Shown here piece by piece: positions 8,020 to 16,638 of a DNA stretch of 30,959 bases; the stretch's first letter is position 1; each line of letters starts with the position of its first letter. Made by a program: the position numbers and the translations under genes. Origin of the DNA: JAABRU01 sp050180235 (lineage in GTDB: Bacteria; Desulfobacterota; Desulfobacteria; Desulfobacterales; Desulfococcaceae); the NCBI GenBank assembly GCA_050180235.1, contig JBFXEJ010000077.1:1-30959 (forward strand). Direction: 5' to 3'. The notes beneath the pieces are model-generated. The model saw only the letters and a list, made by a program, of their open reading frames with translations, was not told where the DNA came from and made no database searches.

Positions 8020-8025
8020 TAAAAT

Positions 8026-9132
8026 TTGGGAGAAATATTAAAAATTATAGAAAACTTGAGCGGAGGCACGTGTTATCAGACAGAGAGATTTTCTTTAGAC
8101 CATTTTGTTCCGCCTGAATATCAGGATGAAAAAGAGATTTTCAACAGCGAGAAAATATTTGAGACTGATAATAAGGAAAGAAAGAATATTCGGATAGATA
8201 TTGATGGTTCTGTTGGTTCGCTTTTCAAATATTTTTTAGATGGTTCAAGACGGACGTATAAAATTGCAGATTTTGGCTCTACAGACGGAAAATTTTTACC
8301 GATTGTAGCTGGTCAGATTGGTACAGCAATCTGTTTTAGACAAGATAAAAAATTGAAAAAATATAAACTTAAACGTAAAAATGTTATCGCTGTTCCTGAC
8401 CGTATGGGAGATGAATTTGAAAAAATTGCTCAAAAAATTCCCAAAATAAGAATACCAAAAGATAAAAAAAACAGTTTGTCTATTGATCAGGTGTTAAAAT
8501 ACACTCTTAAATCTAATACGGATAGCCCTATTGAAAATCTTGCAATTGCAGTTATTCAGGTTGAGATGATGAAAATGGAAATAGAGGTTGTTCGTGAAAT
8601 GGTACGTTCAAATAAACTTAAAACAGATGAATTGCTTATAGTTGACGGTTCACTTCAATTCAGCGGAGTTGAAGACGAAGATACTATTTTTGAAAATGTT
8701 ATAGGTATTTCGAAATCGTTCAATCCGAATCTTCCAGGCGTTTTGAAATCAAAGAATAAACAGATAGGAAGTTATTTGACAAATCTTGAATTTGGAGAAC
8801 GTACCCCTGTATTCTCTTATGATGCTCAAGGTAAAAAGAAAACAAAAACGAAAATAGGGGCTTGGTATTTACGGATTCATCCTAAAGAAAACTTAAAAAA
8901 GCCTTTAGACGGAGTTATTAAAATTGAAAAAATTGCAACAAAGCGATCTGAAAAAGATAAACTTGATACTTACACCATAAATGAAATTTCCAAATCAGTT
9001 TTACTAGAGAGAAATGTTACATGCTATGGTAATGATGAAAGATGGGCAAACCACATATATCCGATTTATCTTACTGAATTATTAATAAAAAATAGCTTTG
9101 CAAGTAATACCTTTTTTCTGAATATTTTTTAA
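8026..9132 (+). CDS. NurA-like nuclease
   Basis: NurA nucleases form a toroidal dimer that works with the HerA hexameric translocase on DNA ends. The 368-residue product has the spaced motifs expected: an N-terminal catalytic block F-L-D72-G-S-R-R, a second block LIVD207GSLQF, the following V-I-G-I-S-K230, and a C-terminal H-I-Y-P-I-Y-L-T-E-L-L resembling the last conserved His/Tyr region. TTG is the start, supported by AGGAGA. The HerA-like gene begins 10 bases after the stop with its own good site (AAGGAG), the standard NurA-HerA pairing. The assignment rests on motifs plus neighbour and is fairly strong, though the sequence is divergent. It appears intact. Confidence 0.75.
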   Translation: MGEILKIIENLSGGTCYQTERFSLDHFVPPEYQDEKEIFNSEKIFETDNKERKNIRIDIDGSVGSLFKYFLDGSRRTYKIADFGSTDGKFLPIVAGQIGTAICFRQDKKLKKYKLKRKNVIAVPDRMGDEFEKIAQKIPKIRIPKDKKNSLSIDQVLKYTLKSNTDSPIENLAIAVIQVEMMKMEIEVVREMVRSNKLKTDELLIVDGSLQFSGVEDEDTIFENVIGISKSFNPNLPGVLKSKNKQIGSYLTNLEFGERTPVFSYDAQGKKKTKTKIGAWYLRIHPKENLKKPLDGVIKIEKIATKRSEKDKLDTYTINEISKSVLLERNVTCYGNDERWANHIYPIYLTELLIKNSFASNTFFLNIF

Positions 9133-9142
9133 AGGAGTTATT

Positions 9143-10977
9143 ATGTTAATCGGTAAAGTATCTGCTACTGAAAAGCAGCCGACAACGGTTGATGAATTTC
9201 ATTTTTGGATTCAGGATCAAACTCTTGTCAGACCGTTTGATATTGTAAAAGTGGAACATTACAGCCAATCGGTTACTTATGGAATTATTGAAGAAATTTT
9301 CCATATTACAGATAGTCCGGGACATATCGGCAGTTATGTATCCTCTGATTTCGGAGATGTTGGTTCAGATCCGCAGACTTTACGTCTCGGATTATCTTTT
9401 GCCAGATGCAAGGTGCTTTCAAATCATCCGAGGAATGGTAAAGAACAAATTTATATGCCTATTCAAGACGGCTCCCGTGTTTATTTTCCCAATGAATCTG
9501 AAATCATTGAGGCTCTTGGTCTGAAAGATATTCAAAATCCTATTCCTGCGGGATTTATTGAAACATCAAATGCAAGTGTTCCTATCAGTTTTAACAGAGA
9601 GTTTCTCATCGGCCCCGAAGGAGCGCATCTTAACATTTCGGGCATATCAGGGTTGGCAACAAAAACTTCTTATGCAATGTTTCTGCTTCAGGCTCTTCAG
9701 CAAAAAGAAAAAAATATTGCAATCATTATTTTAAATGTTAAAGGATCGGATTTGCTTCGTTTGGATGAGGAAAATCCTAAACTTGAAAATAAGGATAAAG
9801 AGGGATATGAAAAATCAGGTTTGCTCTGTAAATGTTTTGAAGGAACAAGATATTTCTATCCCTATCAAAAAAATGAAGATAAATTTTACAGCAATACATA
9901 CTTATCCAAAGATATATTGGAAGGTCAGCATAACAAAAATGAGGCATTCAATTATATTTATACATATGAGGAAGATAGAGAAAATTTAGATCTCCTTTTC
10001 AGTAATATTGATGATCAACAAAAAACGATAGAATCTATTCTTAATGAAGTTATTGAGAATCCTGAATTTGATGGATTAAGTTGGGAAACATTTTTGGCAG
10101 AAATAAAAGAATATACTCAAAAAGGACACGGTAAAAATCAAGATATTCATGTTGCATCATGGCGAAAATTTTCGCGTCTTATTCGGAAATCTGTCAACAA
10201 TGATATTTTTCAGGAATGTCCCGGAGCAAAAAATAAAAAACATATACATCTCCGGGTAGTGGGACTGCTCATACTGATTTTTTTAATATATAAATCAATA
10301 TGTTATTTATAATCAGTATAAGCAGTATCATGGATGTATCGTATAACTATTTGTATTTATTATGTATAGACAAAAATCAGTATATTTTTTAAAATATAAT
10401 AATATCAAATAGTTAATTTTTTGTCAGTATGTGCAGACCCACTACCCATCTCCGTAAAGAGATTCAGAATATTAAAAAAGGCAATGTTTATGCCATAGAC
10501 ATTGCAAAACTTGATGAACAGTTACAATGTTTTGTTTTTGGTGACATAGTAAAAGCTGTTTATAATCTTAAACTTGGCGAAACTGAACGGACAGAAGAGG
10601 ATATACCTAAACGTATAGTGATATTTGTTGATGAATTAAATAAATATGCGTCTGCTTCTGCTCCGAAAAATTCACCGATTTTAAATTCTATTCTGGAAAT
10701 AACAGAACGTGGGCGTTCAATGGGAATTATTCTTTTTTCTGCTGAGCAATTCAAAAGCGCAATTCATGAAAGAGCCACAGGGAATTGTTCAACCCATGTT
10801 TATGGGCGGACGAATGCCATTGAAATTTCCAAACCTGGTTATCGTTTTATTCCAAAGGTGTTTGCCAATATGATGACAAGATTGTCAAAAGGTGAACTTA
10901 TTGTTGAACATCCTGTTTTCAGGACATTGTTAAAAGTAAAATTTCCAATACCTTCTTATCATCAGGGAGAAGAATAA
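9143..10977 (+). pseudogene. HerA-like (DUF87) ATPase, split by a MITE
   Basis: HerA-type hexameric ATPases pump DNA and partner with nucleases. The first part (9143-10254) has the N-terminal HAS-barrel-like region and an unusual P-loop, GISGLATKTS at residues 167-176. The second part (from 10455) has Walker B KRIVIFVDELNKYA and the arginine-rich TERGRSMGI region, ending in the HerA-type tail. Element A at 10255-10446, with duplication CATCTCCG at 10247-10254 and 10447-10454, separates them. Without the element and one duplication the frame is continuous and codes for 544 residues. As it stands, translation ends at 10312 after 389 residues, with tail residues from the element; an ATG at 10429 inside the element could restart the second half, so two separate polypeptides are possible. 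Confidence 0.88.
10255..10446. mobile_element. MITE family A, copy 2 (192 bp), inside the HerA-like gene
   Basis: Starts GGTAGTGGG and ends CCCACTACC, flanked by exact CATCTCCG duplications. It is the same length as copy 1 at 482-673 and matches its reverse complement closely; differences cluster in the first 25 bases and near the right end. It is non-coding. The precise duplication suggests a fairly recent insertion. Confidence 0.93.
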
Positions 10978-10983
10978 AAAAAA

Positions 10984-12633
10984 ATGGCAGAAGATTCAAG
11001 AGTTGTGGGAAAAAATTTATTAGATGCTCTGACAGTAGGCATGTATGCGGATAATAGAATTATCTTCAGAGAGTATATTCAAAATTCTGCTGATGCCATA
11101 GATAAAGCTGTTGCTGAAGGAGTGATTAATAGCAGAGAAGAAGGTCGTATTGACATTGCAATTGATTCAGATAAAAGACAGATCCTTATCCGTGATAATG
11201 GAATTGGTATTTCATCAAAAGATATTTATCATATATTGGGTGATATTGGCAACTCTCAAAAGAGTCATATTGAAAATAGAGGATTTAGAGGAATTGGTCG
11301 GCTTGGAGGGTTGGCATACTGTGAAGAATTGCAATTTATCACAAGTTATAGGGGTGAAAACTGTAAAACAATAATGCTTTGGGATTGTAAAGAACTAAAA
11401 AAATATCTTCAACCCGGCAAATATCAGGATATGAGTCTGATTGATGTTATAAATGCAATAACAGTACTGGAAGCGCAATCAGAACAGACAGAAGAACATT
11501 ATTTTGAAGTTATTCTTAACGGAATACAACAGGGACATGATAATTTATTAGATATTGATGATATTCAGGATTATTTATCTCAGGTAGCACCCGTTTCTTT
11601 TGATTGTCAGACACTTATTGCTTTACAGAAAATAAATCAAAAACTCAAAGAGGTTGGGAAAGAACCGGAAGAATTTAATATTTTTTTAAATAGGGAGAAA
11701 ATCTATAAACCTTATAAAGTCAATTTTTTCGCAAATAAGAAGAAAGATTTTATAACAGATATTAATTTCTTTGAATCATATAAACGGGATGGTTCTTTAT
11801 TTTTTCTTGGCTGGTATGGTATAACTGATTTATTGGGAATGGTTGAAGAAGAGAATGTCAGCGGATTGCGTGCCAGAAAAGGAAATATTCTAATTGGGAC
11901 AAACAGAACCTTTGATATTTTTTTCGGCTCCGGAACAAATCAACGCTTTAATCGTTGGTTTATAGGTGAAATATATATCTTTGACAATGGATTAATCCCA
12001 AATACAAGACGTGATGATTTTGAAAAAAATGATGCTTATTTTGATTTTAAGAGAGAACTTGAAAAAATAATAAAAGAAAAATTATCCCGCTTACCTCGTG
12101 AATATTCAGATGTCCGTTCAAACGAAAAAATAGTTCTCAACGCTCCTAAAGAAATTGAGAAAATACAAAAAGAACTATCAGTTTCAGGTATTACTGAACC
12201 TAGAAGAGAAAATTTATCAGAACAGGTAAAAAAACTTAAACAACAGGTGAAACGTATTAATCCAGATGTTTATTCTAAACAAACGCTTCCAGTTACCGGA
12301 ACAAAATCTGATGAAATATCGAATTTTATATCTGATAACTCATCAAATGAGACTGACAAAGTTATTAATTCAGCAAAAATTGAAAAAACCAAAGAAGTGA
12401 AAGATAAACTTCTCAATCAACTTGAACTATTGGAGAATAAAGTTGAAACGATTAAAAAACGTCCGTCAGATAAAATTCCAAGTAGCTATTCAAGGGAATG
12501 CAGAAAAATGTTTGACATAATATGTGAAGAAATTGATGTAGCTTTACCTGATGAACAGGCAGCTCAAGAATTAAAACAACGCATTATTAAAAGATTAGAG
12601 GCTGAAACTAAGCCTAAAAGAAATAAAAAGTAA
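10984..12633 (+). CDS. Hsp90/MORC-like GHKL ATPase with coiled-coil tail
   Basis: The GHKL ATPase fold fills roughly residues 1-200. The N box is FRE30YIQN34SADAID, the G1 box is IRD71NGIGIS, and the G2 box is RGFRGIGRLGG (100-109). A second domain includes GLRARKGNILIG and FNRWFIGEIYI, then LIPNTRRDDFE, a combination I associate with bacterial MORC/Hsp90-like proteins rather than histidine kinases. Residues about 370-549 are charged and predicted helical, suggesting coiled coils. Such ATPases clamp around DNA or remodel partners, and relatives occur in predicted restriction and defence operons. It starts six bases after the HerA stop, before the radical SAM gene, and seems intact at 549 residues. 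Confidence 0.82.
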   Translation: MAEDSRVVGKNLLDALTVGMYADNRIIFREYIQNSADAIDKAVAEGVINSREEGRIDIAIDSDKRQILIRDNGIGISSKDIYHILGDIGNSQKSHIENRGFRGIGRLGGLAYCEELQFITSYRGENCKTIMLWDCKELKKYLQPGKYQDMSLIDVINAITVLEAQSEQTEEHYFEVILNGIQQGHDNLLDIDDIQDYLSQVAPVSFDCQTLIALQKINQKLKEVGKEPEEFNIFLNREKIYKPYKVNFFANKKKDFITDINFFESYKRDGSLFFLGWYGITDLLGMVEEENVSGLRARKGNILIGTNRTFDIFFGSGTNQRFNRWFIGEIYIFDNGLIPNTRRDDFEKNDAYFDFKRELEKIIKEKLSRLPREYSDVRSNEKIVLNAPKEIEKIQKELSVSGITEPRRENLSEQVKKLKQQVKRINPDVYSKQTLPVTGTKSDEISNFISDNSSNETDKVINSAKIEKTKEVKDKLLNQLELLENKVETIKKRPSDKIPSSYSRECRKMFDIICEEIDVALPDEQAAQELKQRIIKRLEAETKPKRNKK

Positions 12634-12649
12634 GGAGTTTTTTTGTCAA

Positions 12650-14551
12650 TTGAATAGAAAGAATCCAAATTCACATAATCAGACACAGAGGCAAATTCTT
12701 CTTATAGAACCCAACTATCGGAATAAATATCCACCATTGGGTTTAATGAAACTGAGTGCATATCACCGGCAGTTAGGGGATAATATTGTCTTTTTCAAGG
12801 GAAATTATTCAGAATATTTTTTAAATGACAAAATTAACAGGTGTATTGCAAAGATAAAACTTCAGGGATTTGAATTGCAGGACTGGACAAATTTTGAAAA
12901 TCTTGTTCGGTTATATCTGAAATCCCCTAATCAGACAATGATTCAGAATATTATGGATTTAATCCCATTCGGATATCCACATACAGTTAAAAATATTCTT
13001 TTATCTTATGCAAAAAAATATCAATGCCAAAAAGTATGGGACAGGATTTATATAACAACTTTATTTACTTTCTATTATAAAGAGATAATAGACTCAATCA
13101 ATTTTGCCAAGAAAGTTGTAAAAAGCATTGATGAATTATATGTCGGAGGTGTTGCTGCTTCACTTATTCCTGAAATGATTGGAAAAGATACAGGGCTTAC
13201 TGTTGGCAGAAATATCATCAAAGGTTTATTGGATAAACCAGGAATGCTTGATGATAATAAGATAATCATTGATGAAATTGTTCCGGATTACAGTATTCTT
13301 GAAACAATTGACTATCATTATCCGCTTAATACTGGCTACTTAACTTATATGACCAAAGGATGCACCCGTAAATGCAAATTTTGTGCTGTTCCTATATTAG
13401 AACCTGAATATAAAGATAAAATTTCTGTTAAAGATCAAATCAGTTCTATTTCAGAAAGATATGGAGAACGCAAGGATTTAATTTTAATGGATAACAATGT
13501 ATTAGGTTCACCAAAATTTCCGGAAATTATACAGGAAATCTTGGAAATGGGATTTAAAAAAAATGCAAAATTTGTTGAACCTAATCAATTTTTAATTCTT
13601 ACAGATTACTTGAACAAAAGTGGCAATCAACATAATGAACACAAATATTTATTAAAATTATTTGATTTTATTACGGAATTTGGGAACAAAAAAATAAAAA
13701 ATTCAAAAATCAGGCAGCAATATTATCAGTTACTTGCTGAACAAGGATTAGATTCTTTAGCCACTTTTAAAAAAGAAAACCTTTTTGCTTCAAGAGATGA
13801 ACTTAATGAATTTATTGAAAAATATCGGACAAAATCAAAAAAACTGCGATATGTGGATTTTAATCAAGGGCTTGATTGCCGATATATTGATGAAGAAAAA
13901 ATGAAAATTTTATCTCAGATTCCTATCCGCCCTATGAGAATTTCTTTTGATTTTCTTAAATTTCGTAAAAACTATGAAAATGCGGTTCGTTTAGCAGATA
14001 AATACGGTGTGCATAACTTATCAAATTATATGCTTTATAATTATACAGATAAGCCAGATGATTTTTGGAAAAGAATGAAAATCACCATTGATTTGAATGG
14101 AAAATTAAAAGAAACAAAAATTTATTCATTTCCAATGAAATATATTCCTATCAGCGGTAAAGATGCAATAAATCGTTTATATATCGGCAAGTATTGGAAT
14201 CGCAAGTATTTGAGAGCAATACAGGTTGTTTTGACTGTAACAAAAGGAGTTGTTTCAACAAATCCGCCATTTTTTGAAAGAGCTTTTGGCAAGAATGTTG
14301 AAGAATTCAATAAAATTATGATGATGCCGGAACCTTATATCCGTAACCGTGATTATTTTGAAAAAAATGGACAGACAGAAGAATGGTGGTATCAGTATCA
14401 AAATTTGAATTCAAAAGAATTGACTCAGGTGAAACCGATAATATATTCCAATGAATTTAACATAACCTGCTTCAAAAACAAAACCATCATTGAATTTTTA
14501 AAGCATTATCAGGTTCAATACAGACCAGAAAAAAACCGGAAAGGAACATGA
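12650..14551 (+). CDS. Radical SAM protein with N-terminal B12-binding-like domain
   Basis: The radical SAM cluster motif is C238-x3-C242-x2-C245 in TKGCTRKCKFCAVP, which would ligate a [4Fe-4S] centre that cleaves S-adenosylmethionine. The N-terminus (LLIEPNYRNKYPPLGLMKLS) resembles the Rossmann-type B12-binding domain of this superfamily, but I see no D-x-H-x-x-G motif, so B12 binding is uncertain. Length is 633 residues. The TTG start at 12650 lies 12 bases after AAGGAG, a long spacing; no better start was found. It follows the GHKL gene by 16 bases and is the last gene of the cassette. The substrate is unknown; a nucleic-acid modification fits the NurA/HerA neighbours but is only inferred. 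Confidence 0.85.
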   Translation: MNRKNPNSHNQTQRQILLIEPNYRNKYPPLGLMKLSAYHRQLGDNIVFFKGNYSEYFLNDKINRCIAKIKLQGFELQDWTNFENLVRLYLKSPNQTMIQNIMDLIPFGYPHTVKNILLSYAKKYQCQKVWDRIYITTLFTFYYKEIIDSINFAKKVVKSIDELYVGGVAASLIPEMIGKDTGLTVGRNIIKGLLDKPGMLDDNKIIIDEIVPDYSILETIDYHYPLNTGYLTYMTKGCTRKCKFCAVPILEPEYKDKISVKDQISSISERYGERKDLILMDNNVLGSPKFPEIIQEILEMGFKKNAKFVEPNQFLILTDYLNKSGNQHNEHKYLLKLFDFITEFGNKKIKNSKIRQQYYQLLAEQGLDSLATFKKENLFASRDELNEFIEKYRTKSKKLRYVDFNQGLDCRYIDEEKMKILSQIPIRPMRISFDFLKFRKNYENAVRLADKYGVHNLSNYMLYNYTDKPDDFWKRMKITIDLNGKLKETKIYSFPMKYIPISGKDAINRLYIGKYWNRKYLRAIQVVLTVTKGVVSTNPPFFERAFGKNVEEFNKIMMMPEPYIRNRDYFEKNGQTEEWWYQYQNLNSKELTQVKPIIYSNEFNITCFKNKTIIEFLKHYQVQYRPEKNRKGT

Positions 14552-14624
14552 TTAAAAATTGGTGATAGAAAGGATGTGAAATAAGTAGGGTCAACGAAAA
14601 TTTTCGTGTATAAAAAAAGCATAT

Positions 14625-14652
14625 TTTTCAGGAAAACCGGATATCCTGAAAA
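14625..14652. other. Hairpin downstream of the radical SAM gene
   Basis: Arms TTTTCAGGA and TCCTGAAAA enclose a 10-nt loop. There is no clean T-run after it, so it is a weak terminator candidate for the cassette. Otherwise 14552-14779 holds no feature I can support beyond the ribosome-binding site of the next gene. Confidence 0.35.
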
Positions 14653-14779
14653 CTTTATACTCGAAGATTTATGGAACCTGCTTATTAACCAGATGAAATT
14701 CCCTGTATCCGGAAAATGGAAGAATTGACAGTTGCATAATGATAAAGATTTGAAATCAAAAAGATAAGGAGATTCGGAT

Positions 14780-14998
14780 ATGGAAATGACACTCAGCGAG
14801 GAAAAGACAAAAGAGCTTCTTACCGAGGTTCTTATCGAAATGATTCAGAAAAAAAGGGAAGTTTTTTATGATATCGTGCGGGAAGCCCTGGAAGAAATCG
14901 GATTGGCAAATGCCATTGAAGAAGGCAGAAAAGATGATTTTGTCAGTGAAGATGAAATTTTTGATATATTAGAAGGAAAAAATGAAGATCAGGTATAA
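14780..14998 (+). CDS. Small antitoxin-like protein
   Basis: A 72-residue, strongly acidic helical protein. ATG 14780 follows AAGGAG at good spacing. Its reading frame overlaps the start of a RelE/ParE-like gene by 17 bases, the classic antitoxin-first arrangement. The N-terminal part resembles the small DUF2281/Phd-like or unclassified antitoxins found with ParE toxins, but I cannot name the family. The gene is probably autoregulated with its partner. The call rests mainly on context. Confidence 0.6.
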   Translation: MEMTLSEEKTKELLTEVLIEMIQKKREVFYDIVREALEEIGLANAIEEGRKDDFVSEDEIFDILEGKNEDQV

Positions 14999-15248
14999 GT
15001 CAGGTTTTAAAAAAGATCTGAAAAATATCAGAGATAAAAACCTGTTACAAAAAATCAAAAATATTATCAATGAAATCAGAATATCGGATGATCTTTCAGA
15101 AATAAGCAATATGAAAAAACTGAAAGGTTATGATTCTTTTTACAGAACCCGGGCGGGAGACTTTCAAATCGGAATTGAAATAATTGAAAATGAATTGATT
15201 TTCGTAAGAATTCTGAACAGAAAAGATATGTACAGATTTTTTCCCTGA
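14982..15248 (+). CDS. RelE/ParE-family toxin
   Basis: An 88-residue basic protein. The start MKIRYKSGFKKDLKNI, the central KKLKGYDSFYRTRAGDFQIGIE and the end V-R-I-L-N-R-K-D-M-Y-R are the standard RelE/ParE toxin outline: N-terminal helices, then a beta sheet with R-x-R-x-G-D-x-Q/R-I. RelE members cut mRNA at the ribosome and ParE members poison gyrase; the sequence does not decide between them. It overlaps the upstream antitoxin gene and looks intact. Confidence 0.85.
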   Translation: MKIRYKSGFKKDLKNIRDKNLLQKIKNIINEIRISDDLSEISNMKKLKGYDSFYRTRAGDFQIGIEIIENELIFVRILNRKDMYRFFP

Positions 15249-15266
15249 TATCCAAACATAAAAATA

Positions 15267-15353
15267 CAGCAGATCGAAAACTTATCCGCAGGGCAGTTTC
15301 CGGAGTGCAAAAATACAATTTTTGCACTCCGGAGGAAAATTTTCGATCTGCTG
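15267..15353. repeat. Nested long inverted repeat
   Basis: Outer arms CAGCAGATCGAAAA (15267-15280) and TTTTCGATCTGCTG (15340-15353) enclose an inner perfect 15-bp stem with a 3-base loop at 15300-15332. The inner stem text (CCGGAGTGCAAAAAT) resembles the core of family E. It ends 21 bases before the start of the next gene and so lies in that gene's leader. Confidence 0.85.
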
Positions 15354-15373
15354 ATACTCAATGGAGGAATGAG

Positions 15374-16321
15374 ATGAATACTTATGTGGGACTGGTTGCA
15401 CTGGGAATCATTGGTGTGGGCATTTCATCGTCTTTGCCGTTTCTGATTCCGAATCCTGCCATATCGTTTATTACGGTGATTCTTGCCTCTGTTTTCACGT
15501 TGCTGATCACCTTTATGGTGACAAAAAAATGGATGGAAGACGGTTTTCAGATGAAAACGCTCAAACTCAAAGAAGAAAATGAGCGCAGAATCAGCCATAT
15601 CAAAAAGGAGCATGACACCACCACTTTGGAAAAAACAATCCGGGACGGAACACAGACCCTGATCAAGAATGCTCTGGATTATTTCAAAATCGAGAATATC
15701 AAAAATGAGATTGGCACATCTGCGGCCATAGAAAACCTTCAGTTGGACAAATACGGGCAGATTATCGAACTTCTGGCGGATTTTTCCCTGATTCTTCCGG
15801 ATATAAAAGAAAACAAAAAGATTGTGGAAGAGGAAATTGTCCACCAGATTCAGATATACCGGATTGATGAAAATCCCTTTGCGCTTTTCCTGGAGCGGAT
15901 CATGAAAAAGTACAACGTGACTGTGGAAAAGAAGATCCGGGAAAAGATTGATCAGGAAATTTCCGAAAAAATGAGACGGTGTCCCCAGTGCGCTGAAAGG
16001 ATTATGCCCCAGGCCAAAGTCTGCAAGCACTGCGGTTTTGAACTCAGACCGGCCAGCCGCAAGGTTATTACCCTCAATCCAATGGAAAGAGGGAAGAAGT
16101 TTTATAAACTGGGACGTTATGAAGATGCTATCAGGGAATTCGATACAGTAATCAGGGAAAAAACAGATGACCCGGAAGCCTACTTCAACAGAGCCATTGT
16201 TTACAATAAAATGGGAAAATTCAGAATGGCCAAGTCTGATCTGGAAGAGGCCTCCCAGCGGGGTCATGAAAAAGCCAGGGAACTGCTGAACATAAAGTCT
16301 GAAACTGCCAAAAACCGCTGA
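15374..16321 (+). CDS. Membrane protein with zinc ribbon and TPR motifs
   Basis: ATG 15374 is chosen because GGAGGA at 15363-15368 sits five bases upstream; an upstream in-frame ATG at 15305 lies inside the inverted repeat. The 315-residue product has two hydrophobic helices in its first 60 residues, then a charged coiled-coil-like stretch. A zinc ribbon of two C-x2-C pairs follows (CPQCAERI and CKHCGFEL). The C-terminus carries about two TPR motifs (MERGKKFYKLGRYEDAIREF, then AYFNRAIVYNKMGKFRMA). This implies a membrane-anchored scaffold facing the cytoplasm. The partner and role are unknown. Confidence 0.8.
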   Translation: MNTYVGLVALGIIGVGISSSLPFLIPNPAISFITVILASVFTLLITFMVTKKWMEDGFQMKTLKLKEENERRISHIKKEHDTTTLEKTIRDGTQTLIKNALDYFKIENIKNEIGTSAAIENLQLDKYGQIIELLADFSLILPDIKENKKIVEEEIVHQIQIYRIDENPFALFLERIMKKYNVTVEKKIREKIDQEISEKMRRCPQCAERIMPQAKVCKHCGFELRPASRKVITLNPMERGKKFYKLGRYEDAIREFDTVIREKTDDPEAYFNRAIVYNKMGKFRMAKSDLEEASQRGHEKARELLNIKSETAKNR

Positions 16322-16449
16322 TTCTGTCACAGTTTTTTTTACATCCTGCTGTAAAAAATACCGACAGATTTTCCTTCCGTCCTGATATATCCGGACTGAT
16401 ATTGTTATATAAAATCACTCATCAGGAATTTTTTCTTTCTATTATAACT

Positions 16450-16489
16450 GTGCAAAAAACCGCTTTGCTTAATTTTTGCACTCCTCCGG
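16450..16489. repeat. Repeat family E, core hairpin only
   Basis: GTGCAAAAAA...ATTTTTGCAC followed by CTCCTCCGG matches the centre of the family E elements, but the outer inverted ends are missing. It sits about 130 bases after the TPR gene and could act as its terminator. The rest of 16322-16638 has only a low-complexity run of CATTAA-type repeats (about 16604-16637) just before the next start. Confidence 0.6.
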
Positions 16490-16638
16490 TTTTACAGTGA
16501 CAAAAATTGGTAAAAGAACTATATGTTGATACAGACAGACCCAAAGGATGCAAAAAAAGTCTTTATTAACAGATGCCCGGCAATCAGAACCCAATATATT
16601 CAAGCATTAACCATTTAACATTAAGCATTCAACATTAA

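Noticed and set aside
14725..14750. TTGACA as a promoter for the toxin-antitoxin pair
   Set aside because: No convincing -10 box lies at 16-18 bases, so I do not list it.
15425..16330. 301-codon minus-strand frame opposite the TPR protein
   Set aside because: Shadow of a gene with clear zinc-ribbon and TPR motifs.
16604..16637. CATTAA/AACATT low-complexity run before the HdrB-like start as a regulatory array
   Set aside because: Units are irregular and too short, and such runs are common filler in intergenic DNA.
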